Shown: positions 22,421-33,490 of the stretch, piece after piece
Layout: every line of letters begins with the position of its first letter
Numbering within the stretch: the stretch's first letter is position 1
Origin: Karstenula rhodostoma CBS 690.94
Lineage: Eukaryota > Ascomycota > Dothideomycetes > Pleosporales > Didymosphaeriaceae
Assembly: GCA_010093485.1 (NCBI GenBank)
Contig: MU001514.1
Location: 346,266-410,265 of the forward strand
Direction: 5' to 3'
Length of the DNA: 64,000 nucleotides
The notes under the pieces: generated by a model
What the model was told of the DNA's origin: nothing
What the model saw: only the letters and a program-made list of their open reading frames with translations
Databases searched by the model: none
Program-made: the position numbers and the translations under genes

Positions 22421-23291
22421 TTCTTACACCTTCCCACCTTTCTTCCAGCTCTACTCTTCTAATGAAAAATCCTGTCCACAATTGCCTGCGTACCAGTTAT
22501 GCGGTACGAGAAACAACACAGAGAGGCAGAAGGCACTGTCCTGCAACCCAGTCACCAAACAAAGATGTTTGAACTACGGTTGCTTGAACCACGGAGCCAA
22601 GTTACAGACAGGCTATCATCATTGCCTTGAAACTCGGATGTGAACTCTCACCGATTAACGCCACATGACAGCCTGTGGTTCTCAAGCTGAGACAGATTGC
22701 TGGTGCATTGTCAGTCCTGATCACTTTATTCTTTGGTGCATTAAAAGCACACATTGACATGGGCTTGCTCTGAATCACAGCTCTTTATTTGGGTATCTGA
22801 ATTGTTGGATCATAGATCTCGATAGATGCTCCCTCTCTCAGCGTCCGTAGAGCTCAAACAACTATCGATACAGTCGTGCAAGGAGATCCTGAGTAGACAG
22901 GTTAATGGCTTCTAGAAGCTAATGAGTTCAGCATGATATCTGGTAACTTCTTTAGCAGCTTACTTGACTGCTGTTACTTGGAAGTACTCGACATTCTGGA
23001 ATGTCAGCTAAATGGCCTAATGATTGACACTTCGTGCATGAAATAGTTGGATGCATATAAGCTATTAGGGAAATAGACAAGTATACTTCTTTCTTCGGCC
23101 TGGGTATATGTCTTTGATGCTTTTAGTCTCCATTCTATATCTCTAAATGCACCATCCAAATGGTTGGTGGGGCAATGGTGTGAAGTCCTTCGAATGTCCC
23201 TAGCTGGTCCCACAAATCTGCGACACTTTGCGTCGTTATCTTCATCCAACCGAAATATTGCTGGGAGCCGTGTCTTTAAGTTTGAGGTTTC
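22421..23291. other. Gene-poor region with no intact frame
   Basis: Moderate base composition but frequent stops on both strands. A few open pieces (for example minus strand 23004-23249) look partly protein-like but could not be joined or named. Probably degenerate coding or transposon sequence. Confidence 0.4.
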
Positions 23292-23576
23292 CTAATCCGC
23301 GGCCGCGTAATCAGCCTGTACACACTTGATCGAGGTACTACCGTCTCCAAAAACCTCGTCATCGGCCACCAGGAATACCTCTTGCCTGCGGAATGCATAC
23401 TCCGTATCCAGAGTATCCATTCGCAGCTTCCCAAATTGATCAGGACTATATTATAACGAATCGACGAGTTTTGGTTGGGTCAGTCCGTTGACACGTTGGC
23501 AAGCTTCCGCGAGTCGCGACTTGGATCGCTTGGACGCGTAGGCGCTGCGCTTTCTGAAGGTGAATACCGGCGATAT
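23292..23576 (-). pseudogene. Truncated 3' end of an unidentified gene
   Basis: A 51-codon terminal exon (23445-23292) reads DQFGKLRMDTLDTEYAFRRQ and continues in a well-balanced way to a TAG stop. It is preceded by an acceptor (atatag), a branch-like ctgac and a possible 49-nt intron (23446-23494, donor gtgtca). A further in-frame piece upstream (HLQKAQRLRVQAIQVATRGS) runs to about 23576, beyond which the sequence is AT-rich and full of stops. This looks like the surviving tail of a gene cut off by decay. I do not recognise the family. The donor is weak, so the upstream exon is uncertain. Confidence 0.4.
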
Positions 23577-23908
23577 AGTATTAGGTTAAGATTATTAACT
23601 TGTATAGTGACCTGAGTTACTATAGGATTAACTATTCTATCAGGAGGGAAATAATGACAAAAAGATCGAGTTATCGAGTGTAGACAAAAATGTTGACAAA
23701 AAGGTATATAACTATTCTATATCTAATTGGCAAAGGCCTTGTCCTACATCCGGTTTGGGCGCTGCGGCCTTCCTGTTCCTGTCTTAAGCCCGGTATCGCC
23801 GCCTGCGGATGGCATCATCACTGGGTCAACCAGCTCCAGCTCCGAGCTCCTGCACCTCACACGCGCCGCACATCCATCCCAAGCTATCCTCAGCCCAACC
23901 AGCCCAAC
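23577..23908 (+). promoter_or_regulatory. Upstream region of the aminopeptidase gene
   Basis: Starts AT-rich and becomes normal toward the gene. A TATA-like tatataa at about 23704-23710 lies roughly 200 bp before the start codon. No other element recognised. Confidence 0.4.
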
Positions 23909-25185
23909 ATGAAGCCGTCACTTTTGCTACCGTTATGTACCGCAGCGCTGGTCGCAGCTGTCTACCCTCCGCAGGTCGTGCTGGGCGACTCGCAGGCATC
24001 CATCGCTGAGGCCGACAAGTACCTCATCGAGCTGGCACCAGGAGAGACTCAGTGGGTCACAGAGGACGACAAGTGGGCTCTGCGTCGCGTATGTATATGG
24101 CTATATCGTGGCAGCAGCGCAGCTGGAAAACATCGCTAATGACGCATCAGAAAGGCATCAACTTCATGGACATTACGGACAACTCAGAGCTCGGCGCCCT
24201 GAACAGCAAATACGGGGCACGGAGCGTCAAATTCCCCAAGAAGATCGCTCAGAACGAGACCGTCGCGCCGCTGATCAAGCAGCTCGAGAAGAACAACATG
24301 CGCAAGCACCTGGAGGTCTTCACCTCATTCCATACACGGTACTACAAGTCAACTACGGGGGCCCAATCCTCTGCATGGCTGCTGAAACAAGTCAACGACA
24401 CGATCGCGAAGAGCGGAGCTTTTGAACACGGTGCATCGGTGAAGGCGTTCTCCCATCCTTGGGGCCAGTCTTCCATCATCGCCACGATCCCGGGCAAGAG
24501 CAACAAGACCATCGTCATCGGCGCACACCAGGACAGCATCAACCTGTTCCTCCCGTCCATCCTCGCTGCGCCTGGAGCTGACGACGATGGAAGTGGCACT
24601 GTTACGATCCTCGAAGCTCTGCGCGTGCTGCTGAAATCCAAGGATATCGTGAAAGGGGACGCCCCGAACACCGTCGAGTTTCATTGGTACTCAGCTGAAG
24701 AGGGAGGGCTGCTTGGCTCTCAGGCAATCTTCCAGTCATACGAAAAGGAAGGTCGTGATGTCAAGGCTATGCTTCAGCAGGACATGACAGGCTACGTCCA
24801 GAAGACCATCGATGCGGGCGAACCTGAGTCTGTCGGTGTGATTACTGATTTCGTCGACCCTGGCCTGACCGAGTTCATTAAGGAGGTTATCACCGAGTAC
24901 TGTGACATTCCTTACATACTCACAAAGTGCGGCTATGCGTGTTCCGACCATGCCAGCGCCAGCAAGGCCGGCTACCCCTCAGCATTTGTGATCGAATCTG
25001 ACTTCAAATACTCAGACAACAAGATCCACACGACGGAAGGTGAGAAAGTTACTAGCATATTGATGGCTAAATATATTAACTCAAGTATAGACAAGATCGA
25101 ATATCTCAGCTTCGACCACATGCTCCAGCATGCGAAGTTGACGCTGGCCCTGGCCTACGAGCTGGCCCTCAACAAGTTCGATTAG
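23909..25185 (+). CDS. Secreted leucine aminopeptidase, M28 family (LAP1 type)
   Basis: Three exons, 23909-24088, 24151-25039 and 25091-25185, give 387 residues, the usual length for fungal LAP1 (M28E). A signal peptide is evident ([17 protein letters not shown]), followed by a propeptide-like region. Di-zinc peptidase motifs are present: IGAHQDS (zinc His and Asp), PGADDDGSG (bridging Asp), [10 protein letters not shown] (catalytic Glu pair), [11 protein letters not shown] (zinc Asp) and [17 protein letters not shown] (zinc His), plus a cysteine pair in [19 protein letters not shown]. It should release N-terminal amino acids outside the cell. Intron 2 is 51 nt and stop-free, and its removal restores HTTEDKIEY. 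The gene borders the AT-rich island, a setting where secreted-protein genes often evolve quickly (inference). Confidence 0.93.
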
Positions 25186-25637
25186 GGTGCACCTTTTGGT
25201 GTCGATGTTCTTGATGAAACGCTTTTGTAGATGCACGAAGTACATACAAGGGATGGCTGAGCATGGTGGGCATGTTGGAATCTGGCGCTGGTGTCGATAG
25301 CAATACATACATGACTCAAGACCACCATGAGGCACGGCTGCGGGTCAGCTTCCCCGAGACCGCGGAGAACACCTGATGCGGTCACCGAGCGTGACTCGGT
25401 CTCATCCCACGTTGATCGGTGATTGGCTTACGAAGCTAGCTCCGTTCCCATGCCTATCGCGGAGCACTATCATGCTCCTCCCCGCTGCCTTGACATGTGC
25501 ATAGCATTGCTCCTATTCTGAACACCTGTTTGCTTCAAACAGAGCTCGCTGTACCCGCCGCGCACGTCTTCTTTCGTTCTTATCCCACTGTCTTGCCTGT
25601 CCCGCCATCGCTGCTACATTACTTGTCATTCCCAATC
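25186..25637. other. Intergenic region
   Basis: About 450 bp holding the aminopeptidase 3' flank and the promoter of the R3H-type gene. Nothing further recognised. Confidence 0.5.
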
Positions 25638-26723
25638 ATGGCCATCTTGACGACTGAACCGGCTCCTGAGCCCCAGCCCATCGACATCCAAGCTTGGACT
25701 GTCGAGACCGCGACCGCAGCCATCAGCCAGGTCACCATCGCAACCCCTGGCGATATTCCAGGCGCCACCGTCAACCTCCAGATCCCGCTCGATGACGCCT
25801 CGACTTCAGCTGCCCCCGGGGAGCGCCCGACCTCCACCGCGGCCGCAAAGGAGGGCGGTTACTACAAGCGCAAGGAGCCGGTCCGCCGCGACAGCTTGAA
25901 GCGGCGCGAGTCCCTGCTCAAGGGAAACGAGGGCACCCGGCGCAGGCTGCGCTGGGAGAACGGTACGCGTCCCTGGGCACTCAGCTACGGAATGCACCGC
26001 ACACACACACACACAAACGTCATCTGCTATGTACTTACTCCCTCTGACTGACCTGCCACAGACCGCCTCCTAAACAACCCCCACGCCGAGCCCCCGCAGC
26101 CCAAAGACTGGGAAGTCCACCCCACCCACCCCGTCCACCACGTGCCCTACTACCTCGCGCCCCTCTGGGACGCGGGGCTCGCCCGCCAGCATGCCGAGCG
26201 CAAGACCACCGCCGCCAAAGCCAAAGCCTCGTCCCGCACCGTCGCGAAGAAGCCCACCGCCCCGGGCGTCGTGCCCAAGGAGCTGCGCGAGAAGCTGAAG
26301 CGCTCGCGCGGCGCAAAGGGCTTGCTCATGGATCTCGAGGCCGAGGTCCGCGCGTTCGTCCAGGAGTGGGAGGACGCTGCGCGCCGCGCCGCCGACGACG
26401 GGCTGCCGGCGGATCCGGACAGCTCTGATGATGAGATCGTGTTTGTGGGGCGGAATGGCAAGATGAGCGATCTGAGGAGCCCGGCGGAAGCGGCGAAGCG
26501 CGAGATCATGCTGTTCGAGACGCCGGAGGATGACCAGGGCGGGAGCTTTGGGAGGTGGCTCGTGCATCATATTGGGGTGTATTATGGACTGAAGACGTGG
26601 TCGGTTACGGTGGGTGAGCCGGCGAGGAGGGAGGCGTATGTTGGGATGAAGGATTCGAAGATGAGGACGGGGAGGAAGGTGGACTGTGGAGCGCTGCCGC
26701 GGCCGCTGTGGGGACTGGTCTAA
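25638..26723 (+). CDS. R3H-associated domain protein (R3HDM4-like)
   Basis: Two exons, 25638-25962 and 26062-26723, give 328 residues. The central part carries the R3H-associated N-terminal domain pattern: basic KRKEPVRRDSLKRRESLLKG, then RRRLRWENDRLLNNPHAEPP across the splice junction and HHVPYYLAPLWD. A C-terminal segment, GRWLVHHIGVYYGLKTWSVT followed by ARREAYVG, resembles an R3H-like single-stranded nucleic-acid-binding module, though the RxxxH core is diverged. The N-terminal ~70 residues are low-complexity. An acidic SSDDEIVFVG stretch sits between the domains. Function is not established; nucleic-acid binding is inferred from the domain. The 99-nt intron contains a (CA)8 tract at about 25999-26014. 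Confidence 0.8.
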
Positions 26724-27146
26724 TGCGATCGCGGACCAGCCTTTGCTGGGTTGGCTGTTGGGCCTGCCAGGAAGCTTCTTTACGCTCGCTTTGGATTCTA
26801 TTTGGATTTGAGTTGGATGGGTGTAAACGGGGCACATTTACATGAGGTTGTCTGGCTAGACACGTCGTGTGGCATATGCATATACGCTTTACACCTGCGT
26901 CCGCATTGTTAGAAGCAACAAGAGCAACCATTCGTCTTACTTCCCTCATATCAGACAAGCACGTCCAGATACGCTCGTGCGGATCAACAACAATAACTGA
27001 CAGTTGATTTTGGCTACGTATATCGTCGGCAAGACTTCTCCCACCTTCCAAACGAAAAGAAACATTTTTCCGCTCAAACGCCTGATGCAATCTAATTCTC
27101 ACCCTCACAGGACCTCACCATCCCTCTCATAACATTCTCTTTACCT
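26724..27146. other. Convergent intergenic region
   Basis: About 420 bp between the stops of the R3H-type gene and the ABC transporter. No gene or RNA seen. Confidence 0.5.
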
Positions 27147-30100
27147 CTACTGCGCCAACATCCCCGTAAACTCACCCCCTTCCCTTAGCATATCCACCGC
27201 CTTCCCACTCTTCACCAGCTTCCCCTTCCCAAGCACCACGCAATAATCTGCATTCCTTACCGCCTCCAAACGATGGGCAATCGTAATCACAGTACTCTCC
27301 CGCATCTCCTCCCGCAGCACACTCTGTATGCGCTGTGCCGTCTCAAAGTCAATCGATGCGGTGGCCTCGTCCATGATGAGCACGGGACTCCTCCTTAGCA
27401 TCGCGCGCGCGAGGCCGACGAGCTGGCGCTGCCCCTGCGAGAGGCCCTTCCCGCCGCCCTCGACGGAGGTTGCGAGCGTCCACGCGTGGTTCCCTGCGAT
27501 CTTGGCGAGCACGGCTTCGCAGGCTGCGTCGCTGTATTCGTCGAGGGGGTCGAGGTTCCTGCGCATGGAGCCTGGGAAGAGAACAGGCTCCTGCGCGAGG
27601 AATGTCACGCGGTTGCGCAGCGCCTGCTTGTTGACGGTCCCGATGTCGACGCCGTCGATGAAGATCTGACCCGCCTCGGGTGCGATGGTAGCGAGGAGGG
27701 AGAGCGCGAGCGTGGACTTGCCACTCCCTGTGCGCCCGATGACGGCGGTGTGCGAACCGGCTGGAATCCGCAGCGAGATGTCGTGCAGCGCGGGGTCGAG
27801 ATTCGGCGCGTACCGGATAGTGACGTTTTCGAAGACAATGTCGCCGCTGTAGGTGGGCCAGTGGGCGGGCGGGTCGACGACGCCGGGGGCCTCCGTCTCC
27901 AGGTCCAGCAGCTCGACGACGCGCTCTACGCTGGTGAAGTCCATTTCAAGCTGACCGTAGATCTTGCAGAGCTGCTCGGTCTGGATAACGAACTTGCTTG
28001 CGGTGATGAGGACGAACGCGGTGAGACCGGGGGAGATGCCCGTGTAGACTGCGATGATGGCCATAGCGAGGGTTGAGGAGGCGGACAGCGTTGAGAAGCG
28101 GAGACCGAGCCAGGCTTGCAGGGACCAGTAGAAATGGTCTTTGGCTTGGAAGTTGTCGACTACGGTGATAACGTTGGATTGGAAGCGTGGCTGGGCGGAG
28201 AAGGCGCGCACGGTGGTGAGGCCTTCTACGAGGGCGCCGAAGTTAGACATTAGAGGGGAGAGTGACACCATCTGTTCAAGATCAGCATTGTGGGAGGACA
28301 AATGGAAGGATAACTTGCCTCAAGACGACGTAAAGTTTGCGAAGTCGGCAAGAATAGTCTGAAGTAGTAAACATAGCATGAACTGAGTACAACTCCAAAA
28401 GCAAGGAATGCTGGTGCCGCAGTCAAAATGATCACAATCGAACTGACGAAGCCGACAGCCTGCCATATAACGATTGTGAAAATGAAACTTAGATGTCCAT
28501 CAATGGTGTTCATATCTGATGTAAGACGGTTCATCAGTCTTCCTACTGGCGTGACGTCGTAAAAACGGAACGTGGCATGCGCAACGCGGTCAATGGCTTC
28601 TCTAAAGATCGTCTTCGCCGCTTGATATCCCACGCCGTACATGACAATGTAGACCCACCAAAACGTCACGGACGTGATCACAGCGAGGACAAAGAATCCG
28701 ACGAGCCAAGGTACAACATCCTGTCCGGGAGGTGGCAGGAAATCAAATGTGCCTCTTGGGTGATCGTGCTCGTAACCCTCGCCCCACGCTTTGATATACC
28801 ATCCTTGGCCAATGTCTACAACACGGTAGAGAACCATGACGAATATCGCGATGGACCACCAGAAAAATGTCCCAGCTCTGATGTATCGCCAGTAGACTTG
28901 GAGCTTCACTGTTCCGGTTGCACGGTGCTCGTCTTCAATGAATTTATCTGGCACGGCAGCTGCTTGCGCTTCCTCACGCTTCTTGGCTTCTTCTTCCGAA
29001 ATCGATTCTTGGGTTTCCTGGCGTTTGAGCGCATTCTCTTCTTCTGGAGCAGGCTCATGGATCGTAGCTTTGCCGTGATTTAGCTCTACCCACTGTTTTG
29101 CAATACCGTGGCAGAGCTCCGTACGATGCGTGACCAAGATGATAGTGCGCTCAGCCATGAGTGGACCAGCGAGTAGTTTGCGAACGATGGATTCTGCAGT
29201 CTGGTGATCGAGCGCTGACAGTGGGTCGTCGAGCATGATTACTTTCGCCGGACTATACACTGCACGTGCGAGCGCCACTCGAGCCTTCTGCCCGCCTGAG
29301 AGGCCGATTCCGTTCTCCCCAATATTGGACAGGTCACCGGATTTGAATTCAGCCATATCAGGAAGAAGGGCACACGCTTCTAGAACCTGCTTATAGCGTC
29401 CTTCCTCGTATGGACATGAAAAGAGGATGTTCTCTCGGATACTCATGCTTTGCAGCCAGGGCGTCTGAGCACAATATCCAATGACCTCATCGGGTTGCAC
29501 GAATTCGCCAGCAGTCTTATCGAGTTCTCCTAGAAGTGCCTGGAGAAGAGCTGTCTTGCCTGACGCCACTTCCCCGTATATGACAGTAAGACCACGTGGG
29601 AATGCCAGAGTGATATCGCTCAATACGTTCTTCTCTACGCCAGGCCAAGCGAAAGAAGCATTATCTAGACTCAGTTCAGCGGTGCCTTCTGGCACCACGT
29701 CGTTCTGTTCTTTGTCGGGCTCTTGCATGAATGATTCGATTCGACCCATTGCAACATAGGCATTTAGCAATGTTGTGACCATTCTAGGCAATTCGCGGAG
29801 ATAAGAATCCAAGAGGTTGAACAAGTCGATAGCCGGGAAGATTAGGTCGACGCGGAGGGATTTGCCAGACAACTTCGTGTATGCGTAGAATGCAACCAGA
29901 GGAAACATACCAACACCGAATTTGACCACGAAAGCCAATGTCGTCTCAAAAACGATCAATATAACGCGGAGGTGCAATTCCTTTTGGCGCGATTCGAGGA
30001 TTCCGTTCAACCACGAGTCCTGCCAACCGTACCATCGCAAATGCCTTATTGACTCGATGAATTGATTGATCCGCTGCAGCTTTTCGTCTGTAGCAACTCT

Positions 30101-31772
30101 GCGCTTTTTTTCAAAGTACACTTTGTAGCGAGCAAGAACGACATTGAGCGACTGGGTGATAAACAATGCTAGAACGCCCAGCAAGCAGGCCCACCCAAGC
30201 ATTCTCCAAATGAGGAGAGTTGCGAAAATGACCCCTACAGGTTTCGTGGTGAGGTCCGAGAACTCCCAGAAGCGCTGAGACACTTCATACACATCATTCC
30301 GCATCAGGTTCAGAATCTTCCCCATAGAGGCAGCTGCGTCGTCTTTCTTTTCTGGCTCTGCTGTTTTCTTCTTGAAGAGATTTCGAATGAACAAAAGCGG
30401 GCCTACGAAAGCCCACCGGAGGTGACCTGGCCATGTACGTTTTTTGGCAGACTCTTCGTCGGTGTGGCTATTGGCAGCTCCGTTCAGATCTCCGTCGGTG
30501 TGGCCATTGAGTTGCTCCTCTTCCGAGTTTTGCTTTGCGCCTAGTATCTTCCTGTTGAGAGTCTTCTCGAAAAGCATTGTAACCATCTCGCCCCGTGATC
30601 GCTCATAAGCTCTTCTTTGATGCCATATAACGAAAACTTGACTTTGAGCATTGAGTAAACGGAATAATAGCGCAATGCAAGCATATGTGATGGTGGCGTT
30701 TCCGCTGGAGTTTGGATCCTGCATAGTCGCAAGCAACTGCTGTAGTAGCACGGGAATAGCCAATGTCAGAGCCAGTTGGAGAAGCCCCAATAACGTAGTG
30801 ATGAACAGATCTATGCCATTGGCAAAGAAGAGCCTTTTTGTTACCGAGCCTTGGAGCACGCGAAATGTACTGTGGAGTCGCTCGTGCTTGAATTCATATC
30901 CTAGATCCCAAACGTCTGCATCACTCATCTCTCTGGTCTTCCCTTTGTTAATCAGAGGTCTCATCCACGACACAGTCATGTACTGGAAAGGCGTCAAATT
31001 GTCTTCTGGTGTCCGCAAGTCGACGGTTGGCGCAGTAAAGACGGGACTGATGCCCTCTCGCGGCAGAGCTGGATCACGCAGAGGCATGTTAAGGACGATG
31101 AACATGCCAAACAATGCTGCTACTGCTGCCAAAACAGTCGGCGCATTCTGCGGTACCAATGGGAAACGGCCATGGGAGAGCATGATGAGCCGCTCAAGGA
31201 ACAGTCCCGTATACAGAGTTATAAGTGAGATTGAAGCCGCCCTTGGGCGCTCAATGACAATGATACTGATGGTGATTACCTGGACTGGTCAGTTCACGTA
31301 CCAAACAGGCATTGATCTCTTACCCAAGCGACTGAAGGATATATCCCGGTATAAGAGAAACTAGGGAGAAAGCTGGCCAAGAGCTGCATCGTGAGTCCAA
31401 TCATTGAAACCACCAGTAGCCCGAATGTTGCAGACAGCGGCTGCCTCCAGAATGTAGAACCCAGCTCATCTGAGCTCTCTTTCTCTTCCTTGATGAATGG
31501 CCTCGTCCATTTTGGCTTGTATGCATTAAGAATTCGTAACGAATAAGTCAACAGGACGATTGCGCCTAAGATGGCCGGGAAAGTGGCAACATATGGTAGC
31601 GCACAAGGCGTAAAGCGAGCAGTTCGATTATCCTTCGCAAGATTAGTGGCATTCCTGGCATCCCAAGAATCAAGACTGTGCCTACCCAGAGCTTGTGGCA
31701 CTGGACCAATGGTGGAACGTCCTGGCTGACATTCCACGGGTTCGGCATCATCGGGATCTGTGCGGACGCCAT
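27147..31772 (-). CDS. ABCC-type (MRP) full transporter, Ybt1/bile-acid-permease-like
   Basis: Four exons, 31772-31686, 31632-31324, 31279-28319 and 28271-27147, give 1493 residues. The protein starts MASAQIPMMPNPWN and has an N-terminal hydrophobic TMD0-like region, TMD1, NBD1 (Walker A GEVASGKT near 700, LSGGQ, Walker B VIMLDDPLSAL), a charged linker, TMD2 and NBD2 (GRTGSGKST near 1295, signature variant LSQGQ, Walker B VLIMDEATASID). Degenerate NBD1 next to a more canonical NBD2 is typical of ABCC proteins, which export conjugates or organic anions, often at the vacuole. Substrate is unknown. All introns are in phase 0. The third has a GC donor (GAG|gcaagt at 28318), and splicing it out gives the continuous RRLEMVSLSPLMSN. 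Long insertions in TMD1 are rich in Asn, Glu and Lys. Confidence 0.92.
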
Positions 31773-32763
31773 TGCGACCTGTGGCGGCGCTCGTGCTATC
31801 GCGATAGAACCTCCTTCCACCTACGCGCCAGCAGTATGAAGCTCGGATCGAGGGTAGCTGTCATGTAGAGTTTTTAAAAGAAAAGATTAGGCATCAGCGA
31901 TAAACGACGAGGAGCGGAGTGATGTCGGTGAACAGCCTTACGAATGGTTCTGGCGCGCAAGCACACTCTAAGAACTGCCGCCTTGCTGTTTTGGGCAAGC
32001 ACGAACTGCATGATCCTTCTTGCCCCACACCACATGAGGACTTATTTGACTCAGGGACCGGTCAGCCATCGTCTTTCTCTTATTTGTCTTCTCTGTTGAC
32101 CAATCTTCGTCGCGTTCCCTAGACGGACAAAACCGCCGTCAGCGTCTTTCAACCATGCTGTAAGACTGATGTACCGGGGAGTCACGCGCGCAAAAGCCTT
32201 CCTTTAGGCAATGACACTGGGCCTTTTTTCTCATGCGCACTGTGTTTGATGACCCATCTTCAGCAGTTTCACCGGTTCCGCCTCTGATAGGAAACTGCTA
32301 GCCCAACTGTGTTGACTGTTCTCGAGCTGAGGCAGTTGGCGGTTTGCAGGCAACCGCGAGCGAAAAGTTTTCACAAGATCATGCGTGTGCGTGCATTCTA
32401 AAGCCGATGACTCCAAAAGGTAGGGAGTATCTCCCATATGCTACAGTAACTACATCCGTCCAAAATTTCGATCATATGAGTCAAACTAGACAATCTATTG
32501 CACGTCACCAACCGGCAACCATGACTCAATGTACCTGATCGGTAGCTCAGACCAGCGAGAAGACAAGAGTGCATTCGAACAACTATGGAGTCACCGTTTT
32601 CGTGATGAGGATCCGACATCATGGGCAGACTTGATTCGAGTAGTGTACGTGATGATCCATTTACGCCCCAAATCATCACATGGAGTAACCGTGACTCCTG
32701 TACCATTTTTGTGACAAGCTTGCAATGCAACAAGCTTTGTTCATGTTCCAAACCCCCCACGAT
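31773..32763. other. Intergenic region upstream of the ABC transporter
   Basis: About 1 kb: the promoter of the ABC gene and the 3' flank of the MYND-finger gene. Several small open stretches without protein-like pattern. No RNA gene seen. Confidence 0.5.
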
Positions 32764-33490
32764 CTAAATAGACATTCCCCCCGTACGCAATGCATTCGCA
32801 ACGCCTGCATTCTTCTCGACACTGATGTGAACCACCATAGTCTTGCCACAGAACCGGTTGCCACCAGCCACGTTGATCTTCTCAATCGCCTCGAACCCTC
32901 CGACTAAGGCAATACTCTTTTCGAAGCTATCATTGAAGGTAGAAGAGTGGTCGCGCCATATCTTCTTGACCTTTCGGTACGACTCACGGTATAGCATTGG
33001 GCCGATAGCCTCGTGTTTGCTGGCATCATTGTCGGCAAGCCAAGTGCGTTCGATTAGGATGTTGCAGATGGCGTCTTGATCTTTGGTGAGAGAAACGCCA
33101 GCCGGGTCGCGCTTGATGACCTCCTTGTCGATGTTTTCGGGGCTGTACTTCATCAAATCTCCCAACGTCATTGTCGGACCAAGCTAGGCGACTATGAGCA
33201 TGACAACCATGAAAGTAGAAGATCGAGTGACGGCTTACCTCGACGCCCACATCGGGTGGGAGAGAATCAGCTATACGATTCATAGACATGACCAGGTCAC
33301 ATCGAAGCTTGTGGTTCTTCCAATCCTTGCGCTGACACTTGCGGTTGCAATACCATGTAAGCTTGCAGCGGCTGCAGCGAAGAAGGGCAGAACCATTGGC
33401 AGTTGAAGTGCGATCACAGTTCCCACACTTGTATGGATCGTTTGCCACCCTGCTGCCGGGGGAGAAACCGAACGTTGACGGTGTCGCCAT
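32764..33490 (-). CDS. Small MYND zinc-finger protein
   Basis: Two exons, 33490-33239 and 33183-32764, give 223 residues. A MYND finger spans about residues 22-64: C-x2-C (KCGNC), C-x2-C (RCSRC), C-x3-C (YCNRKC) and H-x3-C (NHKLRC), all eight ligands present. The 55-nt intron (gtaagc...cctag) joins DVGVE to LGPTMTLGDLMKY. The remaining ~140 residues form a mixed alpha/beta-looking region (WRDHSSTFNDSF, VGGFEAIEKINVAGG) without a recognised catalytic motif; no SET signature is present. MYND fingers mediate protein-protein contacts. Small single-MYND proteins are common in Pezizomycotina and mostly uncharacterised. In-frame Met codons upstream exist, but the finger normally lies close to the N-terminus. 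Confidence 0.85.
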
